Origin: Aurelia coerulea
Taxonomy: Eukaryota > Cnidaria > Scyphozoa > Semaeostomeae > Ulmaridae
Direction: 5' to 3'
Length of the DNA: 64,000 nucleotides
Assembly (NCBI GenBank): GCA_039566865.1
Contig: CM076962.1
Span: 6,442,743 to 6,506,742 of the forward strand
Both the position numbers and the translations under genes were made by a program. The notes beneath the pieces are model-generated. The model saw only the letters and a program-made list of their open reading frames with translations. It made no database searches and was not told where the DNA came from. Positions 44,518 through 55,900 of this stretch are shown here, one piece after another; positions within the stretch are counted from its first letter, which is position 1; the number at the start of each line of letters is the position of its first letter.

Positions 44518-45420
44518 AGCAAATCAAAATCATTATTGGCTCTGTCCAAAATAGAGAAATCATTAACCGACGCGGCGTGTCCTGATTGGTTAATATGATC
44601 CCCGATGGCAGAGGAACTCCCTTTCATTTTAAGACCAGCCTTGTTAATTCCCAAGTGCTCTCTGCATCGAGTAATCAAATTACGTGATGTTTTTCCATAG
44701 TACGAGGCATGGCAGCCAGGACACTGAAACTTGTAAACAACAGAAGAGTGCATGAAAACAGGAAAGCGGTCTTTAAACGGGAAGAGTGATCCAATGCGTT
44801 TTGCGGACCGAAAAACAACCCTCAGTTGGATATTAGGATAGCATTTTTCAATGATTCTACCTAGCCTAGTCTTAAGTTGCAGACTGTACTGCCCAAGGAA
44901 AGGTATACAAAATAGAAGGGGGACTTTATTATCCGCCTCTTTGGGAGGGTTGGGCCTAAATTGGCGATCCAGAAATTTCTTAATAATACGATCAATAAGG
45001 CTCTTAGGGAAGCAATTCTCAGTCAAGATTTTCTTGATGCCAACAATTTCTTCATGAAAATTGCGGTATGAAGAGCAAATGTGGAAGACGCAATAAACTA
45101 GGACCCTGATTAGATTAATCTTATACTTGGTGGGGGCTAGGCTAGAGAAGTCAGTATACAGACCAGTAAATGTCTTTTTCCTATATAAGCTAGTTGAAAA
45201 AGTATCATTATCATGAGTAACATCCAAAAATGGCAAAGCATAGTCCGACTCTAATTCATAAGTAAATTTAATATTAGGATGTTGACGATTTATAAATTGT
45301 AGAAAACTATGTATGTAATCTCTATTTCTAAATAAGCAAAATGTATCATCAACATACCTACGATTTGGAAACAAAATGTATCATCAACATACCTACGATG
45401 TAAAACCAATTTGGAAGTTC
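44518..45420 (-). pseudogene. Penelope-like RT with GIY-YIG endonuclease
   Basis: On the minus strand 45374-44457 is open. It begins in the RT catalytic box RRYVDDTFCLF, continues through INRQHPNIKFTYELE, PFLDVTHDND and YRKKTFTGLYTDFSSLAP, and then FHICSSYRNFHEEIVGIKKI. It reaches the GIY-YIG nuclease: VYKFQCPGCHASYYGKT, LITRCREHLG, DHINQSGH. This order (RT then GIY-YIG) is specific to Penelope-like elements. The frame runs on into palindrome B sequence at its end, which is not part of the protein. Upstream of YVDD a 27-base segment (45337-45363) is repeated at 45372-45398 and breaks the frame. The RT N-terminus is missing. Confidence 0.93.
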
Positions 45421-45489
45421 CTGGTCATAGTTATTTTCTATGCCAGTCTCATGACAATTTGGTGATGTAGCACTTAATAAATAAATGAA

Positions 45490-45948
45490 TAAGTGATGGC
45501 ATCGAGGACGTGGACACTTTTTGCGGCTCTGCCCTTCTTTAGTTGCTCAACGCCGAGATCTTCTCACTGGAATTGTTGAATTATTACGACCATCTGTACA
45601 AATCATCAATCTTTCAAATGATGCTTTGATATAGCTCTTATTGTATGGTGATCCAGACCTCTCTTATGAATTGAACAGAAACATACTCGAATTAACTTTA
45701 CATTACATTCACGAAACTGGTCGGTTTGACTAAGATCTTTCAAACTTCAGAATTATGCACAAAGCAGCCACCAAGTCCCTTGCGGTAAATGTTTCTTTTT
45801 CTTTGTAGATTCTGTAGATGTCAGGTATTTGATTTACTTTTAATAACTAGAATGAGTTGCACTCGCATTCATCACAACCCTGACCTGACATCTGATGTGG
45901 GACGGAATCTAGTATAGGATCCGTTAGTTTCTAAATCGTGCGTAGTGT
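45490..45948 (+). pseudogene. LINE family B C-terminus and 3' region
   Basis: Reads HFLRLCPSLVAQRRDLL, LLYGDPDL and NRNILELTLHYIHETGRFD before a stop. The same peptide is found on the minus strand at 47300-47150 plus 46690-46600. The 3' region from 45868 (CCTGACATCTGATGTGG) matches the nested tail at 11810. It is cut at 45949 by the start of a mariner-type end. Confidence 0.8.
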
Positions 45949-45949
45949 A

Positions 45950-46089
45950 CCGGGTGTCCCAAAGTGATTTATTATTGTTTGATGGCTTGATGGTTTGATT
46001 GCAATGAACCGATTTTCAAAAACTTTCTTTTAGTTGATTGCCTAAAGACTAAATTGCGGCTTTACCACGGAGTTTTCATGTCGAAAAGA
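45950..46089. mobile_element. mariner-type element, left end
   Basis: CCGGGTGTCCCAAAGTGATT follows TA at 45948-45949, the family terminal motif also seen at 29791. Its sequence continues to the LINE insertion at 46103 and resumes at 47548. The opposite terminal repeat was not found, so the right boundary is unknown. Confidence 0.65.
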
Positions 46090-46102
46090 AGATGCATAAA
46101 CC

Positions 46103-47534
46103 TTTTTTTTTATATATATATTCCATATAAAAATTTACAACAAAATTACCTAAACACTGCCTACAATCTACTATACCACACTACAAGGACGGGGACCATG
46201 AGGAGCAAAATGTCATGTCTACCCCCTGGAATTAATATAAACTAAAATACAACTACTACAAACTACTATACATACGCTACAACTATTACAGATAGAAATG
46301 CTAATTATAAAAACATTTTACAAATAAATATTTGAGCCGGTCTCACATTAGATGTCAGGCCAAAATATAATAGTGAACAATCGGAACGCCGGCCGAGGAA
46401 ACAACAACGACAACAACCGTCCCCGTCACTGCTCCCCACCCTAGGTCCCCATGGCTCGAGACACCGCTATCGGGTCTGGATTTCTAATATAAGCCTAACA
46501 TCCAATGTGAAACAGGCTTGCAAAGGAAAATATGGACAGGACTCTACGACAAGAAACTTTACGAAAATGGACTAAGTGGTTTGGCGACGTTTAACTAGAT
46601 TTACGGTGATCTCAACTGAAGCGACCAATTGCGTGGATGTAATGTAGAGTTCGCTCGAGTATATTTCTGTTGAGGTCCTTTGGAAGGTCTTTATCCCCAG
46701 GGGGGGGGGTACTCTGGTATATTCAGGATAGGGATGCTCAGGTTACTTTTTTGGGTCTAAAATTTAGGCAAGGATTATTTTTTGGGGTCAATGATTTGCA
46801 CAGTTATTTTTTTGGGTTTAAGAAATTCTGGCTTACTTTCTTGGGTCTCAGATATGAAAAAAGGTAAAAAATTGAGAAAAACAAAATTTACAAATAAAGT
46901 TAGAGTCAAGTAACAGTACTAAAATCAGAAAAACATAAATATCCAAACACATTATGAGAAATCTAATCAGTTATGGCACTTTAATGCAGATTTAAGATAC
47001 TGACTTCATAACTGTTGGGTATGTAAGATCGGAAAAATTATTTTTTTGGGTCTATTTTCATGCTAGAAATTATTTTATTGGGTTGATGCGTTGTACCCCT
47101 GCCTGAGCACCCCTATCCCAAATATACCTGAGTACCCCCCCTGGGTCTTTATCACCATATAATAAAAGTTGTGTCAAAACCTCATTTGAAAGATCGATAT
47201 GTCCAAATGGTCGCAGCAAATCAAACACTCTAGCGAGAAGATTTCGACGTTCAACCTCAAAGGAGGGGCAGAGCAACAAAAAGTGTTCCGTAGTCTCAAT
47301 ACCATCGTTTGTAGGACACATTGGATTTATGGAATCCCTAAAATTGTGCCTGAGTTTGTGACAGCATAACTTACTAAGACCCACTCTAAGTTGATTCAGA
47401 TAGGATAATCCTATTGGATCATGAATCCCAAAGACAGATTTAGCAGGGGGGCGGATAATTGAAATCAGCTTTCTCTTAAAGATAGCGACCGATTGTGCAA
47501 GTCTAACCTCCGGATCTAGTTCATTCCATTCTGA
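46103..47534 (-). mobile_element. LINE family B insertion with 13-bp target duplication
   Basis: A minus-strand, 5'-truncated LINE with the 13-mer AGATGCATAAACC on both sides (46090-46102, 47535-47547) and its poly-A visible as T-run at 46103. Coding remains near the 5' end: GLSKLCCHKLRHNFRDSINP, MCPTNDGIETTEHFLLLCPS and LLLYGDKD. The rest of the C-terminus (LNRNILERTLHYIHAIGRF) lies beyond a MITE at 46696-47145. The Cys/His pattern (C..C..H..C) is the C-terminal knuckle common in this LINE type. It is inserted into mariner-type DNA. Confidence 0.93.
46696..47145. mobile_element. hAT-type MITE in LINE B
   Basis: Ends CCCAGGGGGG... and ...CCCCCCTGGG, flanked by the octamer TCTTTATC (46688-46695, 47146-47153). 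450 bases, noncoding, with TTTTTTGGGTC repeats inside. It splits the LINE B reading frame between GDKD and the NRNILE segment. A worn inverse copy is at 29395-29745. Confidence 0.93.
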
Positions 47535-47547
47535 GATGCATAAACCT

Positions 47548-47815
47548 GCTCAAATTCGAGCTTTATATGGCATGAGAAAGAAACGGCCTATTTTTCAGTC
47601 AGCATTTTAGATGTGATGCAAAAAGCTGAGCTCCTATTCGTATTCTCTGAACTCAGTATTAACTGAGTTCGTATTCTCTGAACGACATATATTCGCTGAT
47701 CGACATATAAGTTCAGCCTTTTGGATCACATCTAAAATATTGACTGGGAAAGTAGGCCGTTTCTTTTTCAAGCCATATGAGGCTTGAATTTGAGCAGGTT
47801 TATCGATCAATTTCA
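47548..47815. repeat. short inverted repeat (hairpin)
   Basis: 47548-47630 (CCTGCTCAAATTCGAGC, AAAGAAACGGCCTA, TTTTAGATGTGATGC) pairs imperfectly with 47715-47810 (complement order). A TTCGTATTCTCTGAAC repeat lies in the loop. Probably part of the mariner-type element begun at 45950. Confidence 0.7.
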
Positions 47816-47899
47816 ATTTCAATCTATGGCGTTTATGAACAAAAACCCTATTATCTACCAAAAACAGCAACAAAACCATAATATCCTAAATGATATAAT

Positions 47900-48170
47900 A
47901 CAAAGTAAATACAAATCTACAAAATGCTGTTCTTCCTAAGGATCGTACTTTGAGAATCATGGCTGACTTAGCAAGAAATCCCTCAATTTCTTTTTGAAAG
48001 TGTAAAATGTAGGACTAGCTCTGATGTTCAATGGAATTTCATTCCAAACTTTAGCTCCTGAATAATGGAAACTCGTCTTTGAAAATTCCAAATTTTGCCT
48101 TGGCACTTCGATATCTAACGAGTTTCTTAACGGATAGCTGCGACCTTGTTAAGAATCTTCCTTTCAAGCT
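47900..48170 (-). pseudogene. LINE RT C-terminal fragment
   Basis: The minus strand reads FSKTSFHYSGAKVWNEIPLN, IRASPTFYTFKKKLRDFL and a stop, the last part of a LINE RT protein. No upstream portion. Confidence 0.75.
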
Positions 48171-49362
48171 TTTTCATTTTTCATTTTTTTTTTCATTTCA
48201 TATATTTAACTACGGGGAGGGTAGCCCTTCGGAACAGGTGCCGATTTTCAAGGGGCCCTCCCATAGAATTCAAATTTAGTTACACAAATAAAGATTAAAA
48301 TTTAAAACTATTATAAATACCAAAACCTATTTACAACCTTAAATCCTATTTTAGTAAGGGAAAATTAATAAGAATCCGTGACCAAATCGCCGGGACTTTG
48401 GATTGACACTTGCTTCGACATCAGAACACATAGAAGATTAAAATAAAATTGGGGTCCCTCTTGAAAATGCCAGGAACACCTCCACAGCGGCCCAAATAGC
48501 TAGGCTGCGGCTCATGTAACGCCAAATGCTCAATTTGAAGCCATTATAACAAAAAGGTGAGTAAATCATTGCATTAAGTATGTAGTAAATGAAAAGAAAT
48601 CCATTTTGAACACCAGAGAGGGGATAAAACCGGTCTTAATGGCATTTAACAGAGCAAAAAAGCATATGCTCCTCCGTAGAGGCGCAAAAATTGAATTTTC
48701 TGCTTTTCTTGCCGCTAGAATGTTTCCAGTGCAGTCAGGGGGTCCAAGACAAGAGATTTTCTAAGCATTAAGATTGGTTCTTGATGATGATTAATTGTTG
48801 GCGTTGCATTATTGGCTATTGGTAGGAAATTGGCCTGATTTTCCTTGCCTCCATCGTTGATTAATCATTCAATAATCATCAACTTCCTCATCTTTACCTT
48901 CATTAGTATTTGCGCGTTCTTTTTCAATCTTATTATTGTAATTTCTCCTTCATCATTAATGGCATCATCAACAACCAACTCATTATGTTCTGGAGCCTAA
49001 ATCTTAGCGATGTTGATAGAGCCAAGTGCATCAGGCAGCATTTTTACCTAAAGTACTAGATCTTTGAATCGAAAATGTAAGCTGAGACTGTTAGAAATCT
49101 GTAGTTAGCTAATCTTCCCATAGCCTTCTAGTTTGATGAATTCGTTCATTTGTATAGATACGAAGAATTCAGCTTCTTAGGTTAGCTAACCCTTTAGATC
49201 TTAGGGAAACGCCTTTTTAAATATAGAAATATGCCCTTTCTAGATAGAAAACGACGGATAAAATCATTGTATATACATGTGAGAAACTTCAATGCAAGGC
49301 CTTTCAATTGCATTACAACTAGTATTGCAAATAGTAAAACTTAAAATGAGTTATATGAGAAT

Positions 49363-49840
49363 CTATTTGAAATATACATTTGATCTTGAACACAAATGCC
49401 AAAGTATGTAGTCTAAAGAAGTCAGCCTGCAACGTTGAGAATGTTCAACGGGGGAGTTTTCTTCATTACAGCCCTGAAGAAGTCCTGCATGGCAGGACAA
49501 AATATTGCCATAAAATTTATTCAACCATTTGCTGTTGTTTTTGTTGTATTGCAGTGTCTCTGCCTTTAAACTTATTAATTTATTCGTCACCGCAAGCATC
49601 TTCGGATCTGACAATCGACGCTGGTATCGTGGCCTTTCCTTTTTCAAATTAAGTTTTCTTGGCTTGATGGCAAACATTTCATGCAGTGGCGATAGCTCTA
49701 TTGAACTGGAAATATCCCGCTCACTACTAATGTGCACCAACTGCTCTAGTCGTTCTTCTCCCATTTTTTCACGCAAGTATGTGTTAATCAATTTCACTTT
49801 GCTATACGATCACAAACGGCACAAAAAGATCTCAGAATGA
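49363..49840 (-). pseudogene. hAT-like transposase C-terminus
   Basis: Reads KVKLINTYLREKMGEERLEQ then LVHISSERDISSSIEL. This is the dimerisation-region signature (K-x-IKTYLRSTM-x-QERL style) of hAT-family transposases and their ZMYM/TTF-type relatives. It is followed by a lysine-rich tail. An upstream stop near 49805 and lack of the catalytic part show it is a remnant. Confidence 0.7.
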
Positions 49841-50034
49841 CGAGATCATTTTTAGCATTAGATGACCAAGGAAGCGAGACCGAACACAGACGTACCCATA
49901 CCTTAAAATGTGTATGACATTTTTGGACGAATCTAAATTACTGCATTTCCAAAACGGTGGTGGGGTGGGTATTTACCCCCCCCCCCCCCCATACCCTCCT
50001 GTTGCTCCGCCATTGGAAAATGTCACCCAGTGGA

Positions 50035-50345
50035 AATCAGGCTTCAAACTATTTTAGAAAGTTTGCCAATGCAGCTTTAGAGTAATTATTTCTCTCGTTT
50101 AGAACCACTGAGTCAGGCAATGAATTCCAGTCGCTTTTGTTTCTTGGTACAAATCAGTTCTTATAAATGTCTGTATTGCAGCGCGTTGTTTTGACACATT
50201 TCGAGTTAGAAGAGCATTGTTTTCTGCTAGTTGAATTGGAATCTGGAGTCCCTTGGTACAGCAACCAAGTTGTATACTACCTCATGAAATACTATCTAGA
50301 TGAGACAAACCAGATCCAGAAAAAACTTAGCTGATTGCAATGATG
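50035..50345 (-). pseudogene. LINE RT C-terminal remnant
   Basis: In the minus direction SDWNSLPDSVVLNERNNYSK and ALANFLK with a stop, the final segment of a CR1-like RT protein. Upstream sequence is shifted between frames. Confidence 0.6.
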
Positions 50346-51313
50346 AAAGAAGGATGGACCAGTGGGTGCGGAATGGACCCAACACTTTGTTCAATTGAAG
50401 ATATGAGCCAACCATAGGTTTTCACCTGCTCACTTCATTATTAAGATTATCCTTCTCCATGAAAATGACAATCAGATGCAGCAAGACCTCATGAGCCACA
50501 GATTTAGGAGATGCCTTAGACAGCACCAGGAACTAGTACTCCTGACTTCTTATAACTGATTTTTTAAGTATCAATTGGAATTCATCAAATCATCCAGGCG
50601 TTTGGAGAACATTTGATCGGATTTGCAGTAATACCTCAAGGGACCTCAAGACACAAGGTCAAGGGTCTCTAGGTACACATGATCATGCACAAAGGCCATA
50701 ACATAAGGACGTATCAGATCGTCATGCATGTGGTGCGCAAGTCATGTATTTGTAGGGAATAGATTGTTTCTCAAACTCAGTTGCAGAAGCGAGCAATTCT
50801 ACATTCTAGGAGAAGGTATTATGTAGAAGTTGCTATTTGCCTCAGGCTCCAGGGGGGGGGGGGGGGGAGCAGAGATTAAATATTAAATATTTCACAAATG
50901 TGAATAATGTTCCAAATGTTAATAAAGATAAATGCATGAGAGAAACTTCCCAACACTGTTCAACAACATCAATTCTATTGAAATTACAATCAGTTCTTGC
51001 AAAAAGATGTACTATTTCTTCTTTGCAGATGGAAATTGTTGTTGACGGTGAAATATCAAACTCTTTTCGAATTCATGAAACGCCTTTTAGAAGGTCCTGA
51101 TTTGCTCAGGTCATCGACCAAAATGATCAGGTCATCGTGCTATGTTCCCATCGTAAGTCTGTTTGTATGACACGGACGGTGTGTGCAGCTTTTTGCGCTG
51201 CCCAAACATGATGTTAGTGCGATCTCAAATGTCAGCCCCAATTAATATGTTGTCTTTGAAATTTATATTGTCCATTGCTGCAAGATGTCAGGATGGAGGG
51301 CTACAAGAACTAT
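50346..51313. other. stretch without recognised gene
   Basis: No domain seen. Contains a long G-run at 50850-50867. Forms the right half of the centre of the 48.4-kb inverted-repeat element. Confidence 0.35.
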
Positions 51314-52184
51314 AACCTAAGAAGCTGAATTCTTCGTATCTATACAAATTAACGAATTCATCAAACTAGAAGGCTATGTGAAGATTAGCTAACTACGGAT
51401 TTCTAACAGTCTCAGCTTACATTTTTGATTCAAAGATCTAGTACTTTAGGTAAATGCGGCCTGATGCACTTGGCTCTATCAACATCGCTAAGATTTAGGC
51501 TCCAGAAAATAATGAGTTGGTTGTTGATGATGCCATTAATGATGAAGGAGAAATTACAATAATAAGATTGAAAAAGAACGCGCAAATACTAATGAAGGTA
51601 AAGATGAGGAAGTTGATGATTATTGAATGATTAATCAACGATGGAGGCAAGGAAAATCAGGCCAATTTCCTACCAATAGCCAATAATGCAACGCCAACAA
51701 TTAATCATCATCATGAACCAATCTTAATGCTTAGAAAATCTCTTGTCTTGGACCCCCTGACTGCACTGGAAACATTCTAGCGGCAAGAAAAGCAGAAAAT
51801 TCAATTTTTGCGTCTCTACGGAGGAGCATATGCTTTTCTGCTCTGTTAAATGCCATTACGACCGGTTTCATCCCCTCTCTGATGTTCAAAATGGATGTCC
51901 TTTCATTTACTACATACTTAATGCAATGATTTACTCACCTTTTTGTTATAATGGCTTCAAATTGAGCATTTGGCGTTACATGAGCCGCAGCCTAGCTATT
52001 TGGGCCGATGTGGAGGTGTTCCTGGCATTTTCAAGAGGGACCCCAATTTTATTTTAATCTTCTATGTGTTCTGATGTCGAAACAAGTGTCAAACCAAAGT
52101 CCCGGCGATTTGGTCACGGATTCTTATTAATTTCCCCTTACTATTTACAATATGTTCTAATATTTACAAAAGGAAAAGAATAAC

Positions 52185-52905
52185 CTAAATTGTTTGTTTA
52201 AAACAACTTAGACAGGATGCCTGCTTAGACTCAGCAGAGAGGCTATTCCACAGCTTTGCTCCCCTATAAGAAAAGGCTTTTTGTCCATTTGAGGTCTTCT
52301 TAAGAGGTAGTCTTAGATCTGTCCCAGTATTCCGGAGACTGTAAGAGGAGCACTGTGAGCTTTTTGTGAAAAGGTTACACAAGGATTGCAGAGCCAATCC
52401 GTGTAGGGATTTGAAGACCATCGTTTGAGACTCATTTTGAATGAGTTCCTGGAAGGTCTTCCAACCCAGACTCTCGATAATTGGATTACTTGGGGCATCA
52501 AAACTGCTGTTTGTTACAATTCTAGCAGCACGGTTCTGGAGTTTTTGCAACTGGTTAATTTCAGTTGAACCGGCGCAGCCCCAAACAGAGCAGCAATATC
52601 GAAAGTGTGGCTCCACAATACCTGTGTACATAGTTTTCAAAGTTTCCATTGGTAAGAAAGATTTGGCATGTTTTAAAAAGCCTACTGCCCTAGAAACTTT
52701 TTTAGAAACAGCCTGGATTTGCTCTTTCCAGTCCAAGGAACAATCAATTTCTACGCCAATGTATTTTGTTTTTTGAACAACTTCAAGCCCATTCTCTCGA
52801 ATTTTCAATTCTAAATCTTTATTCTGACTTTTGAGAATGTTATGCCTCTGTTTAGTAGAAACCAGCATGGAATGAGTTTTTGCCACATTTAGAGAAAGTT
52901 TGTAG
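52185..52905 (-). pseudogene. LINE RT thumb/C-terminal domain
   Basis: A 233-codon open frame: LNVAKTHSMLVSTKQRHN, KTKYIGVEIDCSLDWKEQI, VEPHFRYCCSVWGCAG, LQKLQNRAARIVTNSSFD, then AFSYRGAKLWNSLSAE. This is the region after the YxDD box in Jockey/CR1-like RTs, uninterrupted, so this copy is relatively young. It begins abruptly at about 52905, typical 5' truncation. Confidence 0.9.
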
Positions 52906-52981
52906 ACTCACTACTGTGCATAAAAAGATTAACATATATAAATATAAATCAGTTTTATTAATTTTATGTAGTTATCTGGGA

Positions 52982-53500
52982 CGCTCATGATTTATTGTAA
53001 ATAGAAATCAGATTTACAAAAGCTGTCGGGCACAAATCATTAGTTATCTTATAAATCACGATAGCCCTGTCATATTTAATCAAGCTTGAAACAGACGGCC
53101 AAATACATCTCCAGCCATCTTTCAATCTGGAGTTCTCTATGAGCGTGCAAGCTCTATTCTGCAGAAGCTGAAGGTGATCAAGTTTGGTATTAGACAAACT
53201 GCCCCATATTTCATTACAGTCTCGTAAATGTCTCTCAAGCAGTGCCCTGTAAACTTGATCCATCTTTGTCTGTGAGAGGATCTTCTTTAGCTTTCGGATA
53301 GAGGAAAGTCCATTTTTGATTTGACTTTGACTTTCTTATGCTGTGCAGTCCACTACAAATTTTCATCCACAGTAACCCTAAGGTATTTTATTTCGTGGGT
53401 CCTTTTGATTTCTTCTCCGTCTATATCCAGATGGACAGGATTTTGGATACGGTTTAACTGCTTTTCAACATGAAGACAGCGGCCTAAACCACAACCAACT
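52982..53500 (-). pseudogene. LINE RT C-terminal fragment, second family
   Basis: From 53500 leftwards: VHLDIDGEEIKRTHEIKYL, then KMDQVYRALLERHLRDCNEI, LDHLQLLQNRACTLIENS and AIVIYKITNDLCP with a stop near 52982. Same domain region as the neighbour at 52185 but clearly divergent in sequence. Frameshift near 53270-53300. Confidence 0.85.
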
Positions 53501-53769
53501 AAAGTTTTTGAAAATTGGTTCATCAGTAGTTATGGACATAAAAGCAACCTAAGTTCGACCTTCATTTTGGGACGCAAGATTGCAAGATTAGAATGCAAGA
53601 TTTATTGTAATATCTTTATATGAATATAAGAAACACTTCTTTCTGATATCAAAGATAATGAAACTGTTAGTAAGAATATTCTGATTTAAATGGCTGATCA
53701 ATTTCTTCAGTTTCTGATTGTTAAACAAGCAGGTGTCTGTATATTTCAAGAATTTATCACGTTACTAAC

Positions 53770-53945
53770 ATGATTTCTCTAAGCTCAATGAAGAGACTCC
53801 TCTAGAAGATTTTGCTAACCTTGACCTTACCTACTTACACAACCATTTCTTGGATGTAAATTTAATAGACTACTGTCCAGCATTGATGCTCTATTCAAAC
53901 CTCATGCACCTTTAAAGGGGCAGTCAGACGCGAAACGCTGGTAGC
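53770..53945 (+). pseudogene. possible LINE EN-RT linker fragment
   Basis: One frame gives RLLSSIDALFKPHAPLK, which fits the linker between endonuclease and RT in LINEs. It is short, and is followed directly by TTTAAAGGGGCAGTCAGACG, resembling an end of the TTAA MITE at 19174. Confidence 0.45.
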
Positions 53946-54045
53946 AGATTCTGCGTGGCACGATCCAATTCGTATTCGTCTAAACACCAAAACATGTTTA
54001 CTGTACTTCACTGTAATTCTGACGAAATTAATTGAGCAATGAATC

Positions 54046-55414
54046 CAGTAGGGTAAGACGGGGTAAAGTGAACTACGGGGTAAAGTGAACTACTTGGAAC
54101 ATTCGCGCATCTATCCAAAAGTAAACATGCAATGATGAAACATGATTTATGCCCAATGCTTTGCTACATGTGCTCACAGAAATTGAAAGCATTTTTGGAA
54201 AATAGTTCTCCCGGGCAGTAAAAACACCCCGGGCAGTAAAAGCAACCTCTGGAAATTATGGATGTTAGGTTTGGGCTCCAATCTTTGGTCTTAATTTGCT
54301 ACCCCAAGACGAAATTCATTTCTATGATTGTTTTGATCGATTTGAAGCACATATCATGTGTTTACTTTTTCCAAAAGGGAAAGGCCAAGAAAGACTTTTT
54401 TTTATCAGCTAACATAATATTTCAAAAGATCTACCGCTCAGTCGATATTTTGCTTCGACCGGGGTAAAGTGAACTACCAACGATTTTTGATTTTCTCATG
54501 TGAACATGAAGTCAGACGAAGAAGACCTTTTTAATCTCATTAGCTTCATAGTTCTGCCTTCCGAAAATCATCTTTTACAGGATAAATCTTCGCTCTGATG
54601 ACACAGAAATGTATTTTGATACCAGCTCCCTGAGAAACCTCCAAAAATTCGACAGCCTAAGTTCGACCTTCATTCCAAAATACGGTTACTGGCCCAAGAA
54701 TTTTATTGGGATTTGATGGAGCAAGTATAGCTATCGACATGGATAGGCCATCACTGTGAAATTAGAATATTGATACTTGTTGTGGATCTAGAACTATTTT
54801 TGGTTTTATTTCTGGGAGGAGGCTTCAAGGCAAAGTGAACTACTTTGAAAATAGTGTTTCTCTTTGTAGTGATTTGGTATTTATATGCAATATAGCGAGC
54901 AACATAGTATCTTTCAAGTATGTTCCCATTATTTTTCATCGAATTGTATTCAGGCCTCGCAATCTGACTCGAATTTTTTGACTTTGACAATAATTTTTGG
55001 TTAATATTTTATCTGCAAAGATCGTTCTCAACATAGGTCACAATTAAATTTTTTTCAAATATCACTCATGTGAAATTTTTGGGTTTGTTTCGTTTTGGCA
55101 TGTGAAGAACTCCTGAGAGTTGCAAAATAAATGATGTTTTCGGGTATTACCAGCATTATGTTGGTTTTATCGAGCAATTTCTAAGTAGTTCACTTTACCC
55201 CGGCCTGGTGTAAAAGTGAACTAGGCAGAGCGGTCGCCAAAGAAAGCTCTTTTGTGAAACAATGGAAAAAGATTTAAAAAAATTTTTTTTGGATAAACTG
55301 ATCCAATAACATAATGTCAAAACAACGTTAAAAAGTTTGCCCTAAACTGCAAAATCTTTAGGAAAACCTTGAAAAACCTCCAAAATAGTTCATTTTCCCC
55401 GTCTTACCCTACTG
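54046..55414 (+). mobile_element. AGTAGGGTAAGACGGGG element, complete copy
   Basis: Both ends are present: CAGTAGGGTAAGACGGGGTA and its complement. 1369 bases with many subterminal copies of GGGGTAAAGTGAACTA in both orientations (54056, 54080, 54460, 55190, 55210). No transposase ORF. Flanking bases do not show an obvious target duplication beyond a possible TA inside the repeat. The copy at 37221 is inverse and truncated. Confidence 0.9.
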
Positions 55415-55655
55415 TTTGAGAAGGTTCTATTCACCTTTTGGTTTCATCAAGCATCATAAATCTGACTCAAAAATATATTCTTTGGTGAGTTTCTTGCCCA
55501 CTTCGACGTGTAGATTATCTCTTCGCAGCTTCAAAGTTGCTTCAGCAAGATCGCTGTTTACGACTTTCAGACATTTGTGATAAACAATATAACTTTGCTA
55601 CGGTGCCCCATAGCGACTAATGAAAATTCACACAAAAAATCGAACCCTTAATCCT
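55415..55655. other. stretch without recognised gene
   Basis: Intervening sequence without coding or repeat signal that I can name. Confidence 0.35.
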
Positions 55656-55779
55656 ATTGCGCAATAAACACCTCCTTATTGCGCAATAGAGCACCTTTCT
55701 ATTGCGCAATAGAGTCGATTTCTATTGCGCAATAGAGCACCTTTCTATTGCGCAATGGAATCGATTTCTATTGCGCAAA
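55656..55779. repeat. array of six ATTGCGCAAT palindromes
   Basis: Perfect 10-base palindrome ATTGCGCAAT at 55656, 55678, 55701, 55724 and 55747, and a one-mismatch copy at 55770. Spacing is 22 or 23 bases. Intervening sequence alternates between AGAGCACCTTTCT and AGTCGATTTCT types. The motif equals the optimal C/EBP binding palindrome (established knowledge); function here is unknown. Confidence 0.95.
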
Positions 55780-55900
55780 TCTATTAGTATATTTCTTATT
55801 CCTTGCATTGCACCCGACATTGCAACGTAAATACGTTGATCGTTTATGATCCAATTGAGTTTGATGGGCCTATGTGGTTTCTAACAGTCTGCCATCCATC

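Larger units (their letters stand above)
48353..52142. mobile_element. long inverted-repeat element, 830-base arms
   Basis: 48353-49185 and 51314-52142 are inverted copies beginning AGTAAGGG and meeting inwards at CTTCTTAGGTTA/TAACCTAAGAAG. The 2.1-kb centre contains the end of a hAT-like transposase (minus) and a LINE fragment. A target duplication could not be fixed. It may be a hAT-derived element with expanded ends or an inverted duplication around an unrelated centre. Confidence 0.75.

Noticed and set aside
50850..50867. Long G-run, and C-runs near 28921, 29747 and 49977, as possible quadruplex or regulatory sites
   Set aside because: Homopolymers of this kind are common at MITE ends in this window and are prone to assembly error; no further support.
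55656..55779. Regularly spaced palindromes resembling a CRISPR array
   Set aside because: The repeat is only 10 bases, the spacers are themselves repeated, there are no cas genes, and the genome is clearly eukaryotic.
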